Shown: positions 1 through 5,855, counted from the stretch's first letter. The stretch is 11,394 nt of DNA from Cytophagia bacterium (GCA_013373005.1 JABXIP010000016.1:1-11394); one strand, 5' to 3'. A program made the numbers and translations. The notes: generated from the letters alone by a model not told the origin.

Positions 1-374
1 AAGCAGGGACATCTGTTTATTCACCTTTAGAGGCTACGGTTCATTCTTTTGCCAACCACAGAGTGCATGGGGACTATGGCCCTGTGATTATTTTGGAGCA
101 TGAAATTGAAGACCAATTCTTTTACACACTTTATGGCCATTTAAGTACCATGTCTTTGCATGGTTTATATGAAGGTAAGTTGATCAAGAAAGGAGAGCAG
201 TTTGCCAGCCTTGGTGCCTACCATGAAAATTTCCATTGGCCACCACATCTTCATTTTCAGATTATCATGGATTTGGAAGGCTATAAAGGCGATTATCCTG
301 GAGTCTGCAAAGCCAGCGAAAAGGAGATTTATTTAGACAACTGCCCGGATCCAAAGGTTTTTTTGGGGTCGTGA
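1..374 (+). CDS. M23-family (LytM-type) peptidoglycan metallopeptidase, 3' part only
   Basis: The reading frame is open from the window edge (first full codon at position 3) to TGA at 372-374, so only about the last 123 residues are visible. The sequence carries the second half of an M23/LytM peptidase domain: a GDYGPVIILEH strand, FYTLYGHLS, a turn of the form EGKLIKKGEQFASLG, and the HLHF motif, whose two histidines are a catalytic/zinc-binding pair in this family. The first zinc motif (HxxxD type) should lie upstream of the window. Known M23 enzymes cut peptide cross-links of peptidoglycan in the periplasm; any signal peptide would be outside the view. The tail GDYPGVC...CPDP matches a Bacteroidota subgroup that also occurs as a domain in class III aminotransferase fusions; here the stop follows directly, so M23 is the C-terminal domain. 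Family confidence is high, exact substrate unknown. Confidence 0.85.
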   Translation, partial: AGTSVYSPLEATVHSFANHRVHGDYGPVIILEHEIEDQFFYTLYGHLSTMSLHGLYEGKLIKKGEQFASLGAYHENFHWPPHLHFQIIMDLEGYKGDYPGVCKASEKEIYLDNCPDPKVFLGS

Positions 375-415
375 TTAATAAACCGTTAAAACGGTTACAG
401 TTGAACCTCACCTCA

Positions 416-447
416 CTTTAGCCCACGGTTTAAACCGTGGGCTAAAG
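416..447. repeat. Perfect 32-nt palindrome (REP-like)
   Basis: The two 16-nt arms (416-431 and 432-447, beginning ctttagcccacgg) are exact reverse complements with no loop. It lies 42 nt after the metallopeptidase stop. No U-tract follows, so a simple intrinsic terminator is less likely than a REP-like dispersed palindrome; from memory, similar CCCACGGTTTAAACCGTGGG elements recur in Bacteroidota genomes. No second copy is present in this window. Confidence 0.7.
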
Positions 448-621
448 AGCGATAACCGTATCGGTCACCGTCATTCAGAGGAAGTCCCTATGGTACAATG
501 TTTCCGATCAGGACAGAACGGGTTGGGACGACTTAAGAATCCCCAGCGGACCTAGTCTTAGCGTCTGTAGCTAGTCTTAGCATCTCGCTAAGACTTTAAT
601 TGATTATGATTGATTGGGGTA

Positions 622-644
622 GGTCTCAGCGAGACGCTGAGACC
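622..644. repeat. Hairpin with 10-bp arms and 3-nt loop
   Basis: Arms ggtctcagcg (622-631) and cgctgagacc (635-644) are exact reverse complements with loop aga. It follows a second, unrelated-looking hairpin with 9-bp arms (573-581 and 587-595). Function unknown; probably a dispersed repeat or processing/termination hairpin in the convergent spacer. Confidence 0.55.
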
Positions 645-685
645 AGATTTAGATCTCAGCGGAGTTGCTAAACCCAGTTTGTGGA

Positions 686-768
686 CCAACCCACCTCTAA
701 ATCTCCTCCCGAGAGGAGACTTTTAGCTTCTGCATTATTCCCCTCCTTGGAGGGGTTAGGGGTGGGTG
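686..768. repeat. Nested inverted repeat of C-rich/G-rich type
   Basis: Outer arms, acccacctctaa near 688-700 and ttaggggtgggt near 756-767, pair imperfectly around two inner perfect hairpins (702-719 and 740-755). The 12-mer aggggttagggg at 751-762 recurs at 5956-5967 in the spacer after moaE, so this is a dispersed repeat family rather than a gene-specific terminator. Confidence 0.5.
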
Positions 769-850
769 TTTTGTGTCTCGTTATTCAGCTCGAAAGTCTC
801 CGTGCTGAATGATAGAACGACTGAAGTAACGACTTATACTTGATTAGATA

Positions 851-1234
851 TTATTCCCCGGCCTTTAACCACGCCCTGACAATGTCTTGAAGCTGAGACT
901 TGGTGCTCTCAATTTCCTCCAGACTTTTATAAGTCATCACCGCTCGGTCATTACCTTTCCAATCGAGAAGACCTGACTGATCTTCTATGATTCTTCCGCT
1001 TTTAGCATCCTGTTTCTTGGCTCCCAGGTGAAAAATAAGCTGCACTTGCTTCTTGGGCGGATGAATCCGCATGGTCACCCGATCATCACCCTGAAATACG
1101 TAATTAGGGCCATTCCATTTGATGTTTTCTTCGATGCCTGCCTGAGCATCCAGAATGATTTTCCTCAACGTATCGATCTCAGCTGCAAAAGGGTGATTGA
1201 GCTGAGTGAGAAATTTGGTGACGAGGAGGTTCAT
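851..1234 (-). CDS. DUF1801 (YdhG-like) domain protein
   Basis: A complete 127-residue protein, ATG at 1234-1232 and TAA at 853-851. It is a single DUF1801 domain from end to end: FLTQLNHPFAAEIDTLRKIIL at residues 8-28, the signature IKWNGP at 38-43, GDDRVTMRIHPP at 49-60 and QLIFHLGAKKQ at 65-75. The family adopts a small alpha/beta fold and has no established biochemical activity; it is common in accessory and cassette settings. No signal peptide or membrane segment is visible, so it is probably cytoplasmic. It is the last gene of a minus-strand block, starts 28 nt after an attC-like palindrome (1262-1386), and no Shine-Dalgarno sequence is seen upstream. Family assignment is firm, function unknown. 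Confidence 0.85.
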   Translation of the reverse strand: MNLLVTKFLTQLNHPFAAEIDTLRKIILDAQAGIEENIKWNGPNYVFQGDDRVTMRIHPPKKQVQLIFHLGAKKQDAKSGRIIEDQSGLLDWKGNDRAVMTYKSLEEIESTKSQLQDIVRAWLKAGE

Positions 1235-1261
1235 AGGGGGGTAAAGCCAGGGAAAGTGTCT

Positions 1262-1386
1262 GCTAACGTACAGCTAAGCTCCGTAGGCTTAGCCTGTCAA
1301 ATATCTTTAAAATTATCTATTCGCACTACCTTTAGCAAATAGCTCAGTAAGACTATGGAGCTTAGCATTTGTTGTAGAACGTTACC
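1262..1386 (-). repeat. attC-like imperfect palindrome (site B)
   Basis: A 125-nt imperfect palindrome directly after the stop of the zinc-ribbon gene. The inner arms gctaagctccgtag (1273-1286) and ctatggagcttagc (1353-1366) match at 13 of 14 pairs; outside them the short blocks CTAACGTACA (1263-1272) and, on the other strand, GTAACGTT...ACA pair again with 3 and 6 unpaired bases on one side only. Unpaired bases on one arm, a central loop of about 66 nt, and TAAC/ACGTTA boundaries recall integron attC sites, but the R-box consensus (RYYYAAC / GTTRRRY) is not met exactly. A plain MITE-like repeat is the alternative. Confidence 0.45.
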
Positions 1387-1387
1387 C

Positions 1388-1684
1388 TCATTTATTCCCG
1401 CAAGCAGCACAAAAAGTTGCCTTTGGGGTTCTATATGGCTTGCCACAATTTTCACAAGGAGGGCCATATTGAGCAATACGATGATGCATAATTGCATTAG
1501 CCACTGTTTCCTTGTACCCAGTAACTTTTTCGTAATAATCGAGAAGTGGTTGGAATCGTTCAGACAATGTCCCTCCCGTAATGTTTCTCATGCATTCTCC
1601 ATACAGACGATGTGCTTCTGCATATTCCTCTTCATCCAGCAAAGGAACTTCTAACTTACATCTCCAGCACCATAGATATTCCAT
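1388..1684 (-). CDS. Small zinc-ribbon protein of unknown function
   Basis: A 98-residue protein with ATG at 1684-1682, which shares one base with the TGA of the upstream gene (TGATG), so translation is probably coupled; a GTG one codon earlier is the alternative start. The protein opens with WCWRCK (C6, C9) and ends with a four-cysteine ribbon C77-x2-C80-x11-C92-x2-C95, the C-terminal part reading CENCGKPYRTPKATFCAACGNK in pieces. Such ribbons normally bind one zinc ion and mediate protein or nucleic acid contacts. The middle (residues 18-70) is predicted helical with many acidic residues and MHHR. No named family is assigned here. The tight pairing with the 274-residue gene suggests that the two products act together. 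It lies within the attC-like block. Confidence 0.7.
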   Translation of the reverse strand: MEYLWCWRCKLEVPLLDEEEYAEAHRLYGECMRNITGGTLSERFQPLLDYYEKVTGYKETVANAIMHHRIAQYGPPCENCGKPYRTPKATFCAACGNK

Positions 1685-2508
1685 CACTCTCCAAGTTGAG
1701 TTACTACATCCTCCATGGTGTAATGAACAAATCGAGAACCCATCTCAGTTAGTTCATATTGTTCAACATCGTCAAATGCAGATTTGTAAGTAGTTGAGCT
1801 GCCAGTTCGCGATTTCTTTGCAGCGGGCTTTCTTATGAAATTCCCAGCATAATCAGTTGGTCTATGTTGTCGGATAATACCCCCAGTGCTTAAGTCTCTA
1901 ATTAGAAGTTTATATAGGTCAGCCTCAACTGAGTTCTCAGTAGGCCTTGATTGGCTAATTTTTCTCCAAATCTGCCCTCTAGTTATTCCGCGGTTCCGGT
2001 ATATTTGCTTGATAACTAAGAAGTGAGTTTCATGATATGTTCGAATCCATTCAATGAAAAGCCTAATCATGTCATCAGTTGATAAACTTGTTGCACAGGC
2101 GTTCGTCAAAAGCTTCCTTAAGTAAGTTTTCTTTTCAGTCGTTTCGGAGTTATCCCATTCTTTGAAACCTTTCTTAACAAGCGCTAAATATTCTTCTGTT
2201 TCCATACGTTCTTGGACATCAACTCCTGATGATTCAAGTTTGTCAACAATTTCGAATATTGTTTGAGCGAGTTCCTCAATTTTTCGTTGGTGTTCCTCAA
2301 TCCAAAGTTTTTGAAGATCATTTATTTTTCCCTGTTCCTTCTCTGCATGCAATGCGGAACTAGCTCCGATAAATCCACCTACCCATGGAATACTACTTAA
2401 GGCTGAAACAATGAATCTCGTTATTCGAGTTTTCGATCCCTTATCCTTAATTTCTGAGAGCTTGGATTTTATCTCTTCAATTGACTCTATTTTGACGGGT
2501 TTATTCAT
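1684..2508 (-). CDS. Uncharacterised 274-residue protein, partner of the zinc-ribbon gene
   Basis: The chosen start is ATG at 2508-2506 (protein begins MNKPVKIESI). The frame stays open 40 codons further to 2628, but that part runs through the palindrome 2520-2649 and has no protein-like pattern, so it is left out. Visible parts: a charged helix (residues 7-24), a short glycine-rich hydrophobic stretch ALSSIPWVGGFIGASSA (36-52) which is too short and polar for a confident transmembrane helix but could insert in or touch a membrane, a charged probable coiled coil (55-92), a helical segment with RLFIEWIRTYHETHFLVIKQIY (149-170), EADLYKLLIRDLSTGGIIRQ (195-214), a basic SR-rich linker (227-243), and a winged-helix-like tail with YELTEMGSRFVHYTMED (251-267). 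I do not recognise a named domain. The one-base overlap with the zinc-ribbon gene argues for a functional pair. Confidence 0.7.
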   Translation of the reverse strand: MNKPVKIESIEEIKSKLSEIKDKGSKTRITRFIVSALSSIPWVGGFIGASSALHAEKEQGKINDLQKLWIEEHQRKIEELAQTIFEIVDKLESSGVDVQERMETEEYLALVKKGFKEWDNSETTEKKTYLRKLLTNACATSLSTDDMIRLFIEWIRTYHETHFLVIKQIYRNRGITRGQIWRKISQSRPTENSVEADLYKLLIRDLSTGGIIRQHRPTDYAGNFIRKPAAKKSRTGSSTTYKSAFDDVEQYELTEMGSRFVHYTMEDVVTQLGE

Positions 2509-2519
2509 GCAGGTATGCT

Positions 2520-2649
2520 CTACAACGTTTTGCATATGGCTTGTGGCGGTTTCGAAGGACTTTCCTGTCCCCCGAAACCAAAGCTGGATACGGAGCGAAA
2601 ACCTTGCAGGCAGCTGTTCACTCGCCATAAGGTATATGCCGTGTTAGGT
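2520..2649 (-). repeat. attC-like imperfect palindrome (site A)
   Basis: Read on the minus strand, this 130-nt element starts ACCTAACACGGCATAT at the stop codon of the DUF1330 gene and ends GCATATGCAAAACGTTGTAG just before the next gene. ACCTAAC fits the integron R'' consensus RYYYAAC; GTTGTAG departs from GTTRRRY. Arms around GCATAT pair with one-sided unpaired bases, and the interior has its own hairpin (GGTTTCG...CGAAACC, about 2579-2548). The sequence ACGTT also marks the 3' end of the neighbouring sites. Confidence 0.5.
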
Positions 2650-3072
2650 GTAGTTTTTTATTTCATTCGTTGGTAACAATCTAGAATCTTCCAATGCTGC
2701 TGTTCTATGTCCTGCCTTTTTTAGATAGTCTGGGTTTTGGGCAAATTCCATAAACTTCAAAACAGACTCGTGTTCTACCAACAAAACCGCATCCCATTTT
2801 TCCGAGTCGGGTCCAATCAGAAAATTTCGGCTCTTTCCGAAATAGATAATGCGGCTTCCGGCTTTTTCTAGTTCGGGTAGAGTACTATCCATATACAATT
2901 GATAGGCTTCTTCTCCACTGATGTTTTTGGTAGGTTTTAATCCTTCTAAATTTGTATAGTCAGCCGTTGCTTTAAATTTCAGTAAGTTCAACATCACTAC
3001 CTTTCCTTTGTCGTGGAAGTTTTGATAAAATTCTTTTCCTGCTTCAGGACTTGCATCAATGTGTTTGCTCAT
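2644..3072 (-). CDS. DUF1330 domain protein
   Basis: A complete 142-residue protein, ATG at 3072-3070 and TAA at 2646-2644. It matches the DUF1330 family, a ferredoxin-like dimeric alpha/beta-barrel fold: GKVVMLNLLKFK (residues 23-34), SGEEAYQLYM (52-61), GSRIIYFGKS (72-81), WDAVLLVEHES (93-103), and the C-terminal YLKKAGHRTAALEDSRLLPT (116-135). Relatives are small cytoplasmic proteins of unknown activity. The stop codon lies inside the first box of attC-like site A, and the gene is preceded on its own strand by CGTTAGGTG (3115-3107), a good match to an R' box. Thus the gene has the shape of a single-gene cassette. It is transcribed away from mocA, with the operator-like repeats 3121-3178 between them. 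Confidence 0.8.
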   Translation of the reverse strand: MSKHIDASPEAGKEFYQNFHDKGKVVMLNLLKFKATADYTNLEGLKPTKNISGEEAYQLYMDSTLPELEKAGSRIIYFGKSRNFLIGPDSEKWDAVLLVEHESVLKFMEFAQNPDYLKKAGHRTAALEDSRLLPTNEIKNYT

Positions 3073-3106
3073 ATTCTCTTCAATTTCGGGTTGTCATTTC
3101 AAATAA

Positions 3107-3120
3107 CACCTAACGTTAGC
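3107..3120 (-). other. Putative cassette boundary (R'-like box)
   Basis: On the minus strand this reads GCTAACGTTAGGTG. GTTAGGT fits GTTRRRY and is the exact complement of the ACCTAAC box at 2649-2643, so the DUF1330 gene is bracketed by an inverted 8-mer (GTTAGGTG at 2643-2650, CACCTAAC at 3107-3114). A matching upstream attC arm is not obvious. Confidence 0.4.
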
Positions 3121-3178
3121 TAATGACACAAATTTGTGTCATTATATTTCATATAGATAGCGAAAATGTGTCATTATA
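3121..3178. promoter_or_regulatory. Operator-like palindrome plus direct repeat between divergent genes
   Basis: Positions 3121-3144 form a perfect 24-nt palindrome (half-site TAATGACACAAA). The 12-mer TGTGTCATTATA occurs at 3135-3146 and again at 3167-3178, 32 bp apart, close to three helical turns, so one face of the DNA would carry both. Placement upstream of mocA and of the divergent DUF1330 gene fits a binding site for a dimeric regulator; the regulator is unknown. The alternative is a dispersed palindromic repeat. Confidence 0.45.
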
Positions 3179-3190
3179 CAGCCAATATGG

Positions 3191-3217
3191 TTGGTTAATA
3201 ACACATATTTACTTTTC
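3191..3217 (+). promoter_or_regulatory. Possible mocA promoter (Bacteroidota type)
   Basis: TACTTTTC (3210-3217) differs by one base from the Bacteroidota -7 consensus TAnnTTTG and lies 19 nt after the start of TTGG (3191), an acceptable -33 element. This would put the transcript start about 15 nt before the mocA ATG. The elements are short and AT-rich, so chance is possible. Confidence 0.3.
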
Positions 3218-3239
3218 GCGCTAATCTCTATCTTTAGCC

Positions 3240-3842
3240 ATGCGCATTTCTGCCATCCTTCTTACCGCAGGGCTTTCTTCCAGAATGGAAGGGGAGAATA
3301 AGATGCTTTTGCCTCTGGCAGATTCAACGGTAGTTCAGAAGACTTATGAGCAGTTATTGGCATCTGAGGTATCTGAGGTTGTAGTGGTAACAGGGAGAGA
3401 ATCTGACAGTGTTCAATTACGAATTAAGAATTACGATTCAGATAAAACAAGATTGGTTTATAATCCAAATTACGAGAAAGGCTTGACAACTTCTATTCAA
3501 GTGGGCTTAAGGGCTATTAAGAATGCCGATGCGGTGATGATCTGTTTAGGCGATATGCCAATCGTTAGGGCTGAAGATTATCGGCTATTGATGGAGTCAT
3601 TTGCCAATCAAAACGAGTACAGTATTCAGGTGCCTTTTTATCAGGGTCAGAAAGGCAATCCGGTGATTTTTGGCGAGCAGCATTTTGAAGAGATATTGAA
3701 CCATAGCGAGATGAATGGCTGTTCAGGTATAGTTCAGAAGAATTCGGATAGGGTTTATAGAATTGAGGTTTCATCCAACCGATTTATTCAGGATATTGAC
3801 ACTCCCAATGACTACCAGCGACTGTTACAATCATTTAAATAA
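3240..3842 (+). CDS. mocA: MobA/MocA-like nucleotidyltransferase, probable molybdenum cofactor cytidylyltransferase
   Basis: A complete 200-residue NTP-transferase (MobA-like) domain. Visible signatures are the nucleotide loop LLTAGLSSRM with ENKMLLPL (residues 7-26; K21 in the triphosphate-binding position), ICLGDMPIV (101-109, D105 as the metal ligand), KGNPVIFG (138-145) and DIDTPNDY (185-192). Enzymes of this type attach CMP or GMP to molybdopterin-molybdate; the G/A-G-L-S-x-R-M form and the sequence beyond it resemble MocA, which makes the cytosine dinucleotide form used by xanthine dehydrogenase-family enzymes. Choice between CTP and GTP is not certain from sequence alone. It heads the plus-strand molybdenum cofactor block, and its last 35 nt overlap the start of moeB-R, so the two are almost surely co-translated. 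Expected to be cytoplasmic. Confidence 0.85.
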   Translation: MRISAILLTAGLSSRMEGENKMLLPLADSTVVQKTYEQLLASEVSEVVVVTGRESDSVQLRIKNYDSDKTRLVYNPNYEKGLTTSIQVGLRAIKNADAVMICLGDMPIVRAEDYRLLMESFANQNEYSIQVPFYQGQKGNPVIFGEQHFEEILNHSEMNGCSGIVQKNSDRVYRIEVSSNRFIQDIDTPNDYQRLLQSFK

Positions 3843-4968
3843 GGAAGATTTGCTGCGGTACAATCGCCAGATCATTATTCCTGAGTTTGGAGAAGCAGGT
3901 CAGCAAAAGCTGAAGGAATCAGCTGTACTGGTGATTGGTGCAGGCGGACTTGGAGCACCCATCCTTCAATACCTCACGGCTGCTGGAATCGGCCGGATTG
4001 GAATAGTGGATTTTGATGAGGTGAGCATTTCCAATCTTCAGAGACAAGTGCTCTTCAATACAGAAGAGCTGGGTCAGCCAAAGGCCAAAACTGCGGCTGA
4101 GAAACTTCAGTTGCAGAATCCGGGAGTTGATTTCGAGGTGCATAACTGTCCCATCAATTCACAGAATGCACTTCAACTGATTGCTGCTTATGATTTGGTG
4201 GTGGATGGATCGGATAATCTGGCCACGCGTTATCTGGTCAATGATGCCTGTTTCTTTCTGAAGAAGACTTTGGTTTATGGAGCCATTTTTAGGTTTGAAG
4301 GTCAGGTTTCGGTTTTCAATGCTTTGAAAGCTGATGGTACTCGTGGACCAAATTACCGTGATTTGTTTCCCACACCACCACCACCTGAAATGGTGCCTAG
4401 CTGTAGCGAAGGAGGGGTTTTGGGAGTGCTGCCGGGAATTATCGGTTCCATGATGGCCAATGAAGCGATTAAGCTTTTGGTGGGAATGGGAGAGTCGCTC
4501 AGTGGCAAGCTTTTCGTTTTCGATGCGCTGGATTTTTCCACCTTCAAACTGAATATTGAGGCGAATCCTGATAATCCAATCAGTGGTCAGCACCCAACTA
4601 TTAAGCAATTGGTAGATTATGAGGCTTTCTGCATGGGAGAAGTGAAGGAAGCGCCAATCAAGGAGATTTCTGTACAGGAATTGAAAGCTAGAATGGATTC
4701 CAGTTTAGTCGAATTGGTTGATGTGAGGGAAGATTACGAATATGAAATCGCTAATTTGGGTGGTAAGTTGATTCCGCTGAACAAGGTTATCAGCAGGCTG
4801 TCTGAAATTCCGAGAGACAAGGAAGTGGTGATGATGTGTAAGATGGGTGGAAGGAGTAAAAAGGCTATTGAATTGCTTCAAAAAGAAGGTTTTGAAAACC
4901 TAATCAACCTGAAGGGAGGTATAACAGCCTGGCAAAAAGAGATTGACCCTAGTATGACGGCTTATTGA
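3808..4968 (+). CDS. moeB: MoeB/ThiF-type sulfur-carrier adenylyltransferase fused to rhodanese
   Basis: With ATG at 3808 the protein has 386 residues; the frame is open upstream but that start would lie deeper in mocA. Residues 1-250 form the E1-like HesA/MoeB/ThiF domain: LLRYNRQIIIPEFG (15-28), the nucleotide loop VIGAGGLGAPIL (42-53), DFDEVSISNLQRQ (68-80), DGSDNLATR (133-141) and VPSCSEGGVLGVLPG (196-210) with C199 at the catalytic cysteine position. Residues 285-380 form a rhodanese domain, DVRED at 305-309 and the active loop CKMGGRS with C344. By family knowledge the protein adenylates the C-terminal glycine of MoaD and transfers persulfide sulfur to it, like human MOCS3. The CxxC pairs that bind zinc in E. 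coli MoeB are absent: NYRDLFP stands where CYRCLFP is expected, and no second pair follows. The nearby moaD supports this role over ThiF. Confidence 0.88.
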   Translation: MTTSDCYNHLNKEDLLRYNRQIIIPEFGEAGQQKLKESAVLVIGAGGLGAPILQYLTAAGIGRIGIVDFDEVSISNLQRQVLFNTEELGQPKAKTAAEKLQLQNPGVDFEVHNCPINSQNALQLIAAYDLVVDGSDNLATRYLVNDACFFLKKTLVYGAIFRFEGQVSVFNALKADGTRGPNYRDLFPTPPPPEMVPSCSEGGVLGVLPGIIGSMMANEAIKLLVGMGESLSGKLFVFDALDFSTFKLNIEANPDNPISGQHPTIKQLVDYEAFCMGEVKEAPIKEISVQELKARMDSSLVELVDVREDYEYEIANLGGKLIPLNKVISRLSEIPRDKEVVMMCKMGGRSKKAIELLQKEGFENLINLKGGITAWQKEIDPSMTAY

Positions 4969-4980
4969 AGTACTTTGTGG

Positions 4981-5043
4981 CGTCACCCTGAACTTGTTTC
5001 AGGGTCTTCATTTTAAAGATGCTGAATCAAGTTCAGCATGACG
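4981..5043. repeat. Inverted pair of a dispersed 28-nt repeat
   Basis: Left copy 4981-5008 and right copy 5016-5043 are inverted and match at 23 of 28 positions (core CTGAACTTG...TTCAG). Each copy is itself a hairpin with 8-bp arms and 5-nt loop (4985-5005 and 5019-5039). A third copy begins at 6098. It follows the moeB-R stop by 12 nt; possible roles are a transcript stabiliser or terminator, but the multi-copy nature indicates a dispersed element. Confidence 0.65.
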
Positions 5044-5120
5044 TTCTATATTAGAGTTTGATAAAATTCGAGCCGTCATTCCAGAATTTTTCTTTCTAAT
5101 TTTTCAAGGAAGAAAAATGC

Positions 5121-5181
5121 CTGCCTGCGGTAGGCAGATCAGTAATCTACTGGTCAGACGACTCGAAGTCGTCAGACCAGT
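5121..5181. repeat. Two hairpins ahead of moaD
   Basis: A small hairpin at 5121-5137 (ctgcct/aggcag) precedes a strong one at 5149-5181: 15-nt arms starting actggtc, one internal mismatch, loop cga. The second ends 18 nt before the moaD ATG without a T-tract. It could hinder read-through from moeB-R or just be another dispersed palindrome. Confidence 0.5.
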
Positions 5182-5199
5182 ATTGAGAAAGAGACTAAA

Positions 5200-5439
5200 A
5201 TGAAAATAAAAATAACAGCATTCGGTATAGCGAAGGACATTGTGGGAGGAAAGCACCTGGAGCTAGAGGTGTCAGGAGCCGAATTGTCTGGAGTAAGGCA
5301 AGAGTTAATTAGCCAATTTCCCGATTTTGGAAAGTTGGCTTCACTTAAGTTCGCAGTAAATACGAATTATGTGGATGACTCATGTCAACTAAATGAAAAC
5401 GATGAGGTGGTTTTGATTCCACCAGTAAGTGGGGGCTAA
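5200..5439 (+). CDS. moaD: Molybdopterin synthase small subunit (sulfur carrier)
   Basis: A 79-residue protein of beta-grasp, ubiquitin-like type, the usual MoaD length. It starts with the strand KIKITAFGIAKDIVGG, has the central FAVNTNYVDD (residues about 50-59), LNENDEVVLIPPVSGG at the end, and stops exactly after the Gly-Gly that is adenylated and thiocarboxylated. The terminal GG with no extension is the key functional evidence. By family knowledge it donates sulfur, through its thiocarboxylate, to precursor Z inside the MoaD-MoaE heterotetramer. Its stop shares one base with the moaE ATG (TAATG), so the two subunits are translationally coupled, which suits their stoichiometry. The partner E1 enzyme is encoded 231 nt upstream. 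ThiS is the main alternative but the adjoining moaE argues against it. Confidence 0.93.
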   Translation: MKIKITAFGIAKDIVGGKHLELEVSGAELSGVRQELISQFPDFGKLASLKFAVNTNYVDDSCQLNENDEVVLIPPVSGG

Positions 5440-5855
5440 TGGAGAAGATATATATCACATCAGATAGATTGGACAGCCAAACCTGCATCGATATGGTTTC
5501 AGACGATGGTAGTGGCGGGCTTGTCGTGTTCATTGGTAATGTGCGGAACAAGACCAAGGATAAGTCGGTTGAATTCCTCGATTTTGAGTCATACGAGCCT
5601 ATGGCCTTGAAAGAAATGCAGAAGATCGCTGACGAGGCCATAAGCCGCTGGAATTTGCATGATATGGTCATTCATCACCGTATTGGGAAAGTACCCATAG
5701 GAGAAGAAGCAGTAATTATCGCCTGTTCATCTCCACACAGAAAAGAATCGTTTGAGGCCTGTGAATATGCAATAGATACATTGAAAGAAACGGTACCTAT
5801 CTGGAAGAAAGAGGTTTTTGAAGATGGCGAGGTTTGGGTGTCAGCGCATCCGTAG
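5439..5855 (+). CDS. moaE: Molybdopterin synthase catalytic subunit
   Basis: A complete 138-residue MoaE, close to the usual length. Signatures: GLVVFIGNVRNKTKDK (residues 27-42, R36 in the substrate pocket), LDFESYEPMALKEM (47-60), HHRIGKVPIGEEAV (79-92), H100-R101, FEACEYAIDTLKETVPIWKKE (105-125). K116 and K123 correspond to the two lysines needed for catalysis in E. coli MoaE (K119 and K126). The enzyme transfers two sulfur atoms from MoaD thiocarboxylate to precursor Z to make molybdopterin in the cytoplasm. Start ATG overlaps the moaD stop. MoaA and MoaC, which make precursor Z, and MoeA, which inserts molybdenum, are not in this window and must be encoded elsewhere if the pathway is complete. 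Confidence 0.95.
   Translation: MEKIYITSDRLDSQTCIDMVSDDGSGGLVVFIGNVRNKTKDKSVEFLDFESYEPMALKEMQKIADEAISRWNLHDMVIHHRIGKVPIGEEAVIIACSSPHRKESFEACEYAIDTLKETVPIWKKEVFEDGEVWVSAHP

Larger units (their letters stand above)
375..850. other. Gene-free spacer between convergent genes, packed with hairpin repeats
   Basis: No credible gene is seen in these 476 bases. The stretch holds at least five inverted repeats: 381-396 (7-bp arms, 2-nt loop), the perfect palindrome 416-447, 573-595 (9-bp arms), 622-644 (10-bp arms), 702-719 (7-bp arms) and 740-755 (7-bp arms). The flanking genes point towards each other, so some hairpins may end transcription, but none is followed by a clear T-tract. The density of different palindromes suggests accumulation of REP- or MITE-like repeats. 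Confidence 0.7.

Noticed and set aside
416..447. Intrinsic terminator for the metallopeptidase gene
   Set aside because: The hairpin is strong but no T-tract follows on either side; REP-like repeat preferred.
1028..1342. 104-codon plus-strand ORF opposite the DUF1801 gene
   Set aside because: It is antisense to a recognised domain and runs on through the attC-like palindrome; no family resemblance.
1262..1386. Reading site B in the plus orientation because GTTGTAG (1371-1377) also occurs there
   Set aside because: No plus-strand gene precedes it; the minus orientation places the site right after a stop codon like site A. The ambiguity is genuine because such sites are nearly symmetrical.
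2509..2628. A 40-codon N-terminal extension of the 274-residue protein (start at 2628)
   Set aside because: It runs through the attC-like palindrome, has no protein-like pattern, and the ATG at 2508 precedes the first plausible helix.
3763..3807. Earlier start for moeB-rhodanese at 3763
   Set aside because: The extra residues resemble no MoeB N-terminus and would deepen the overlap with mocA to 80 nt; ATG 3808 is more reasonable.
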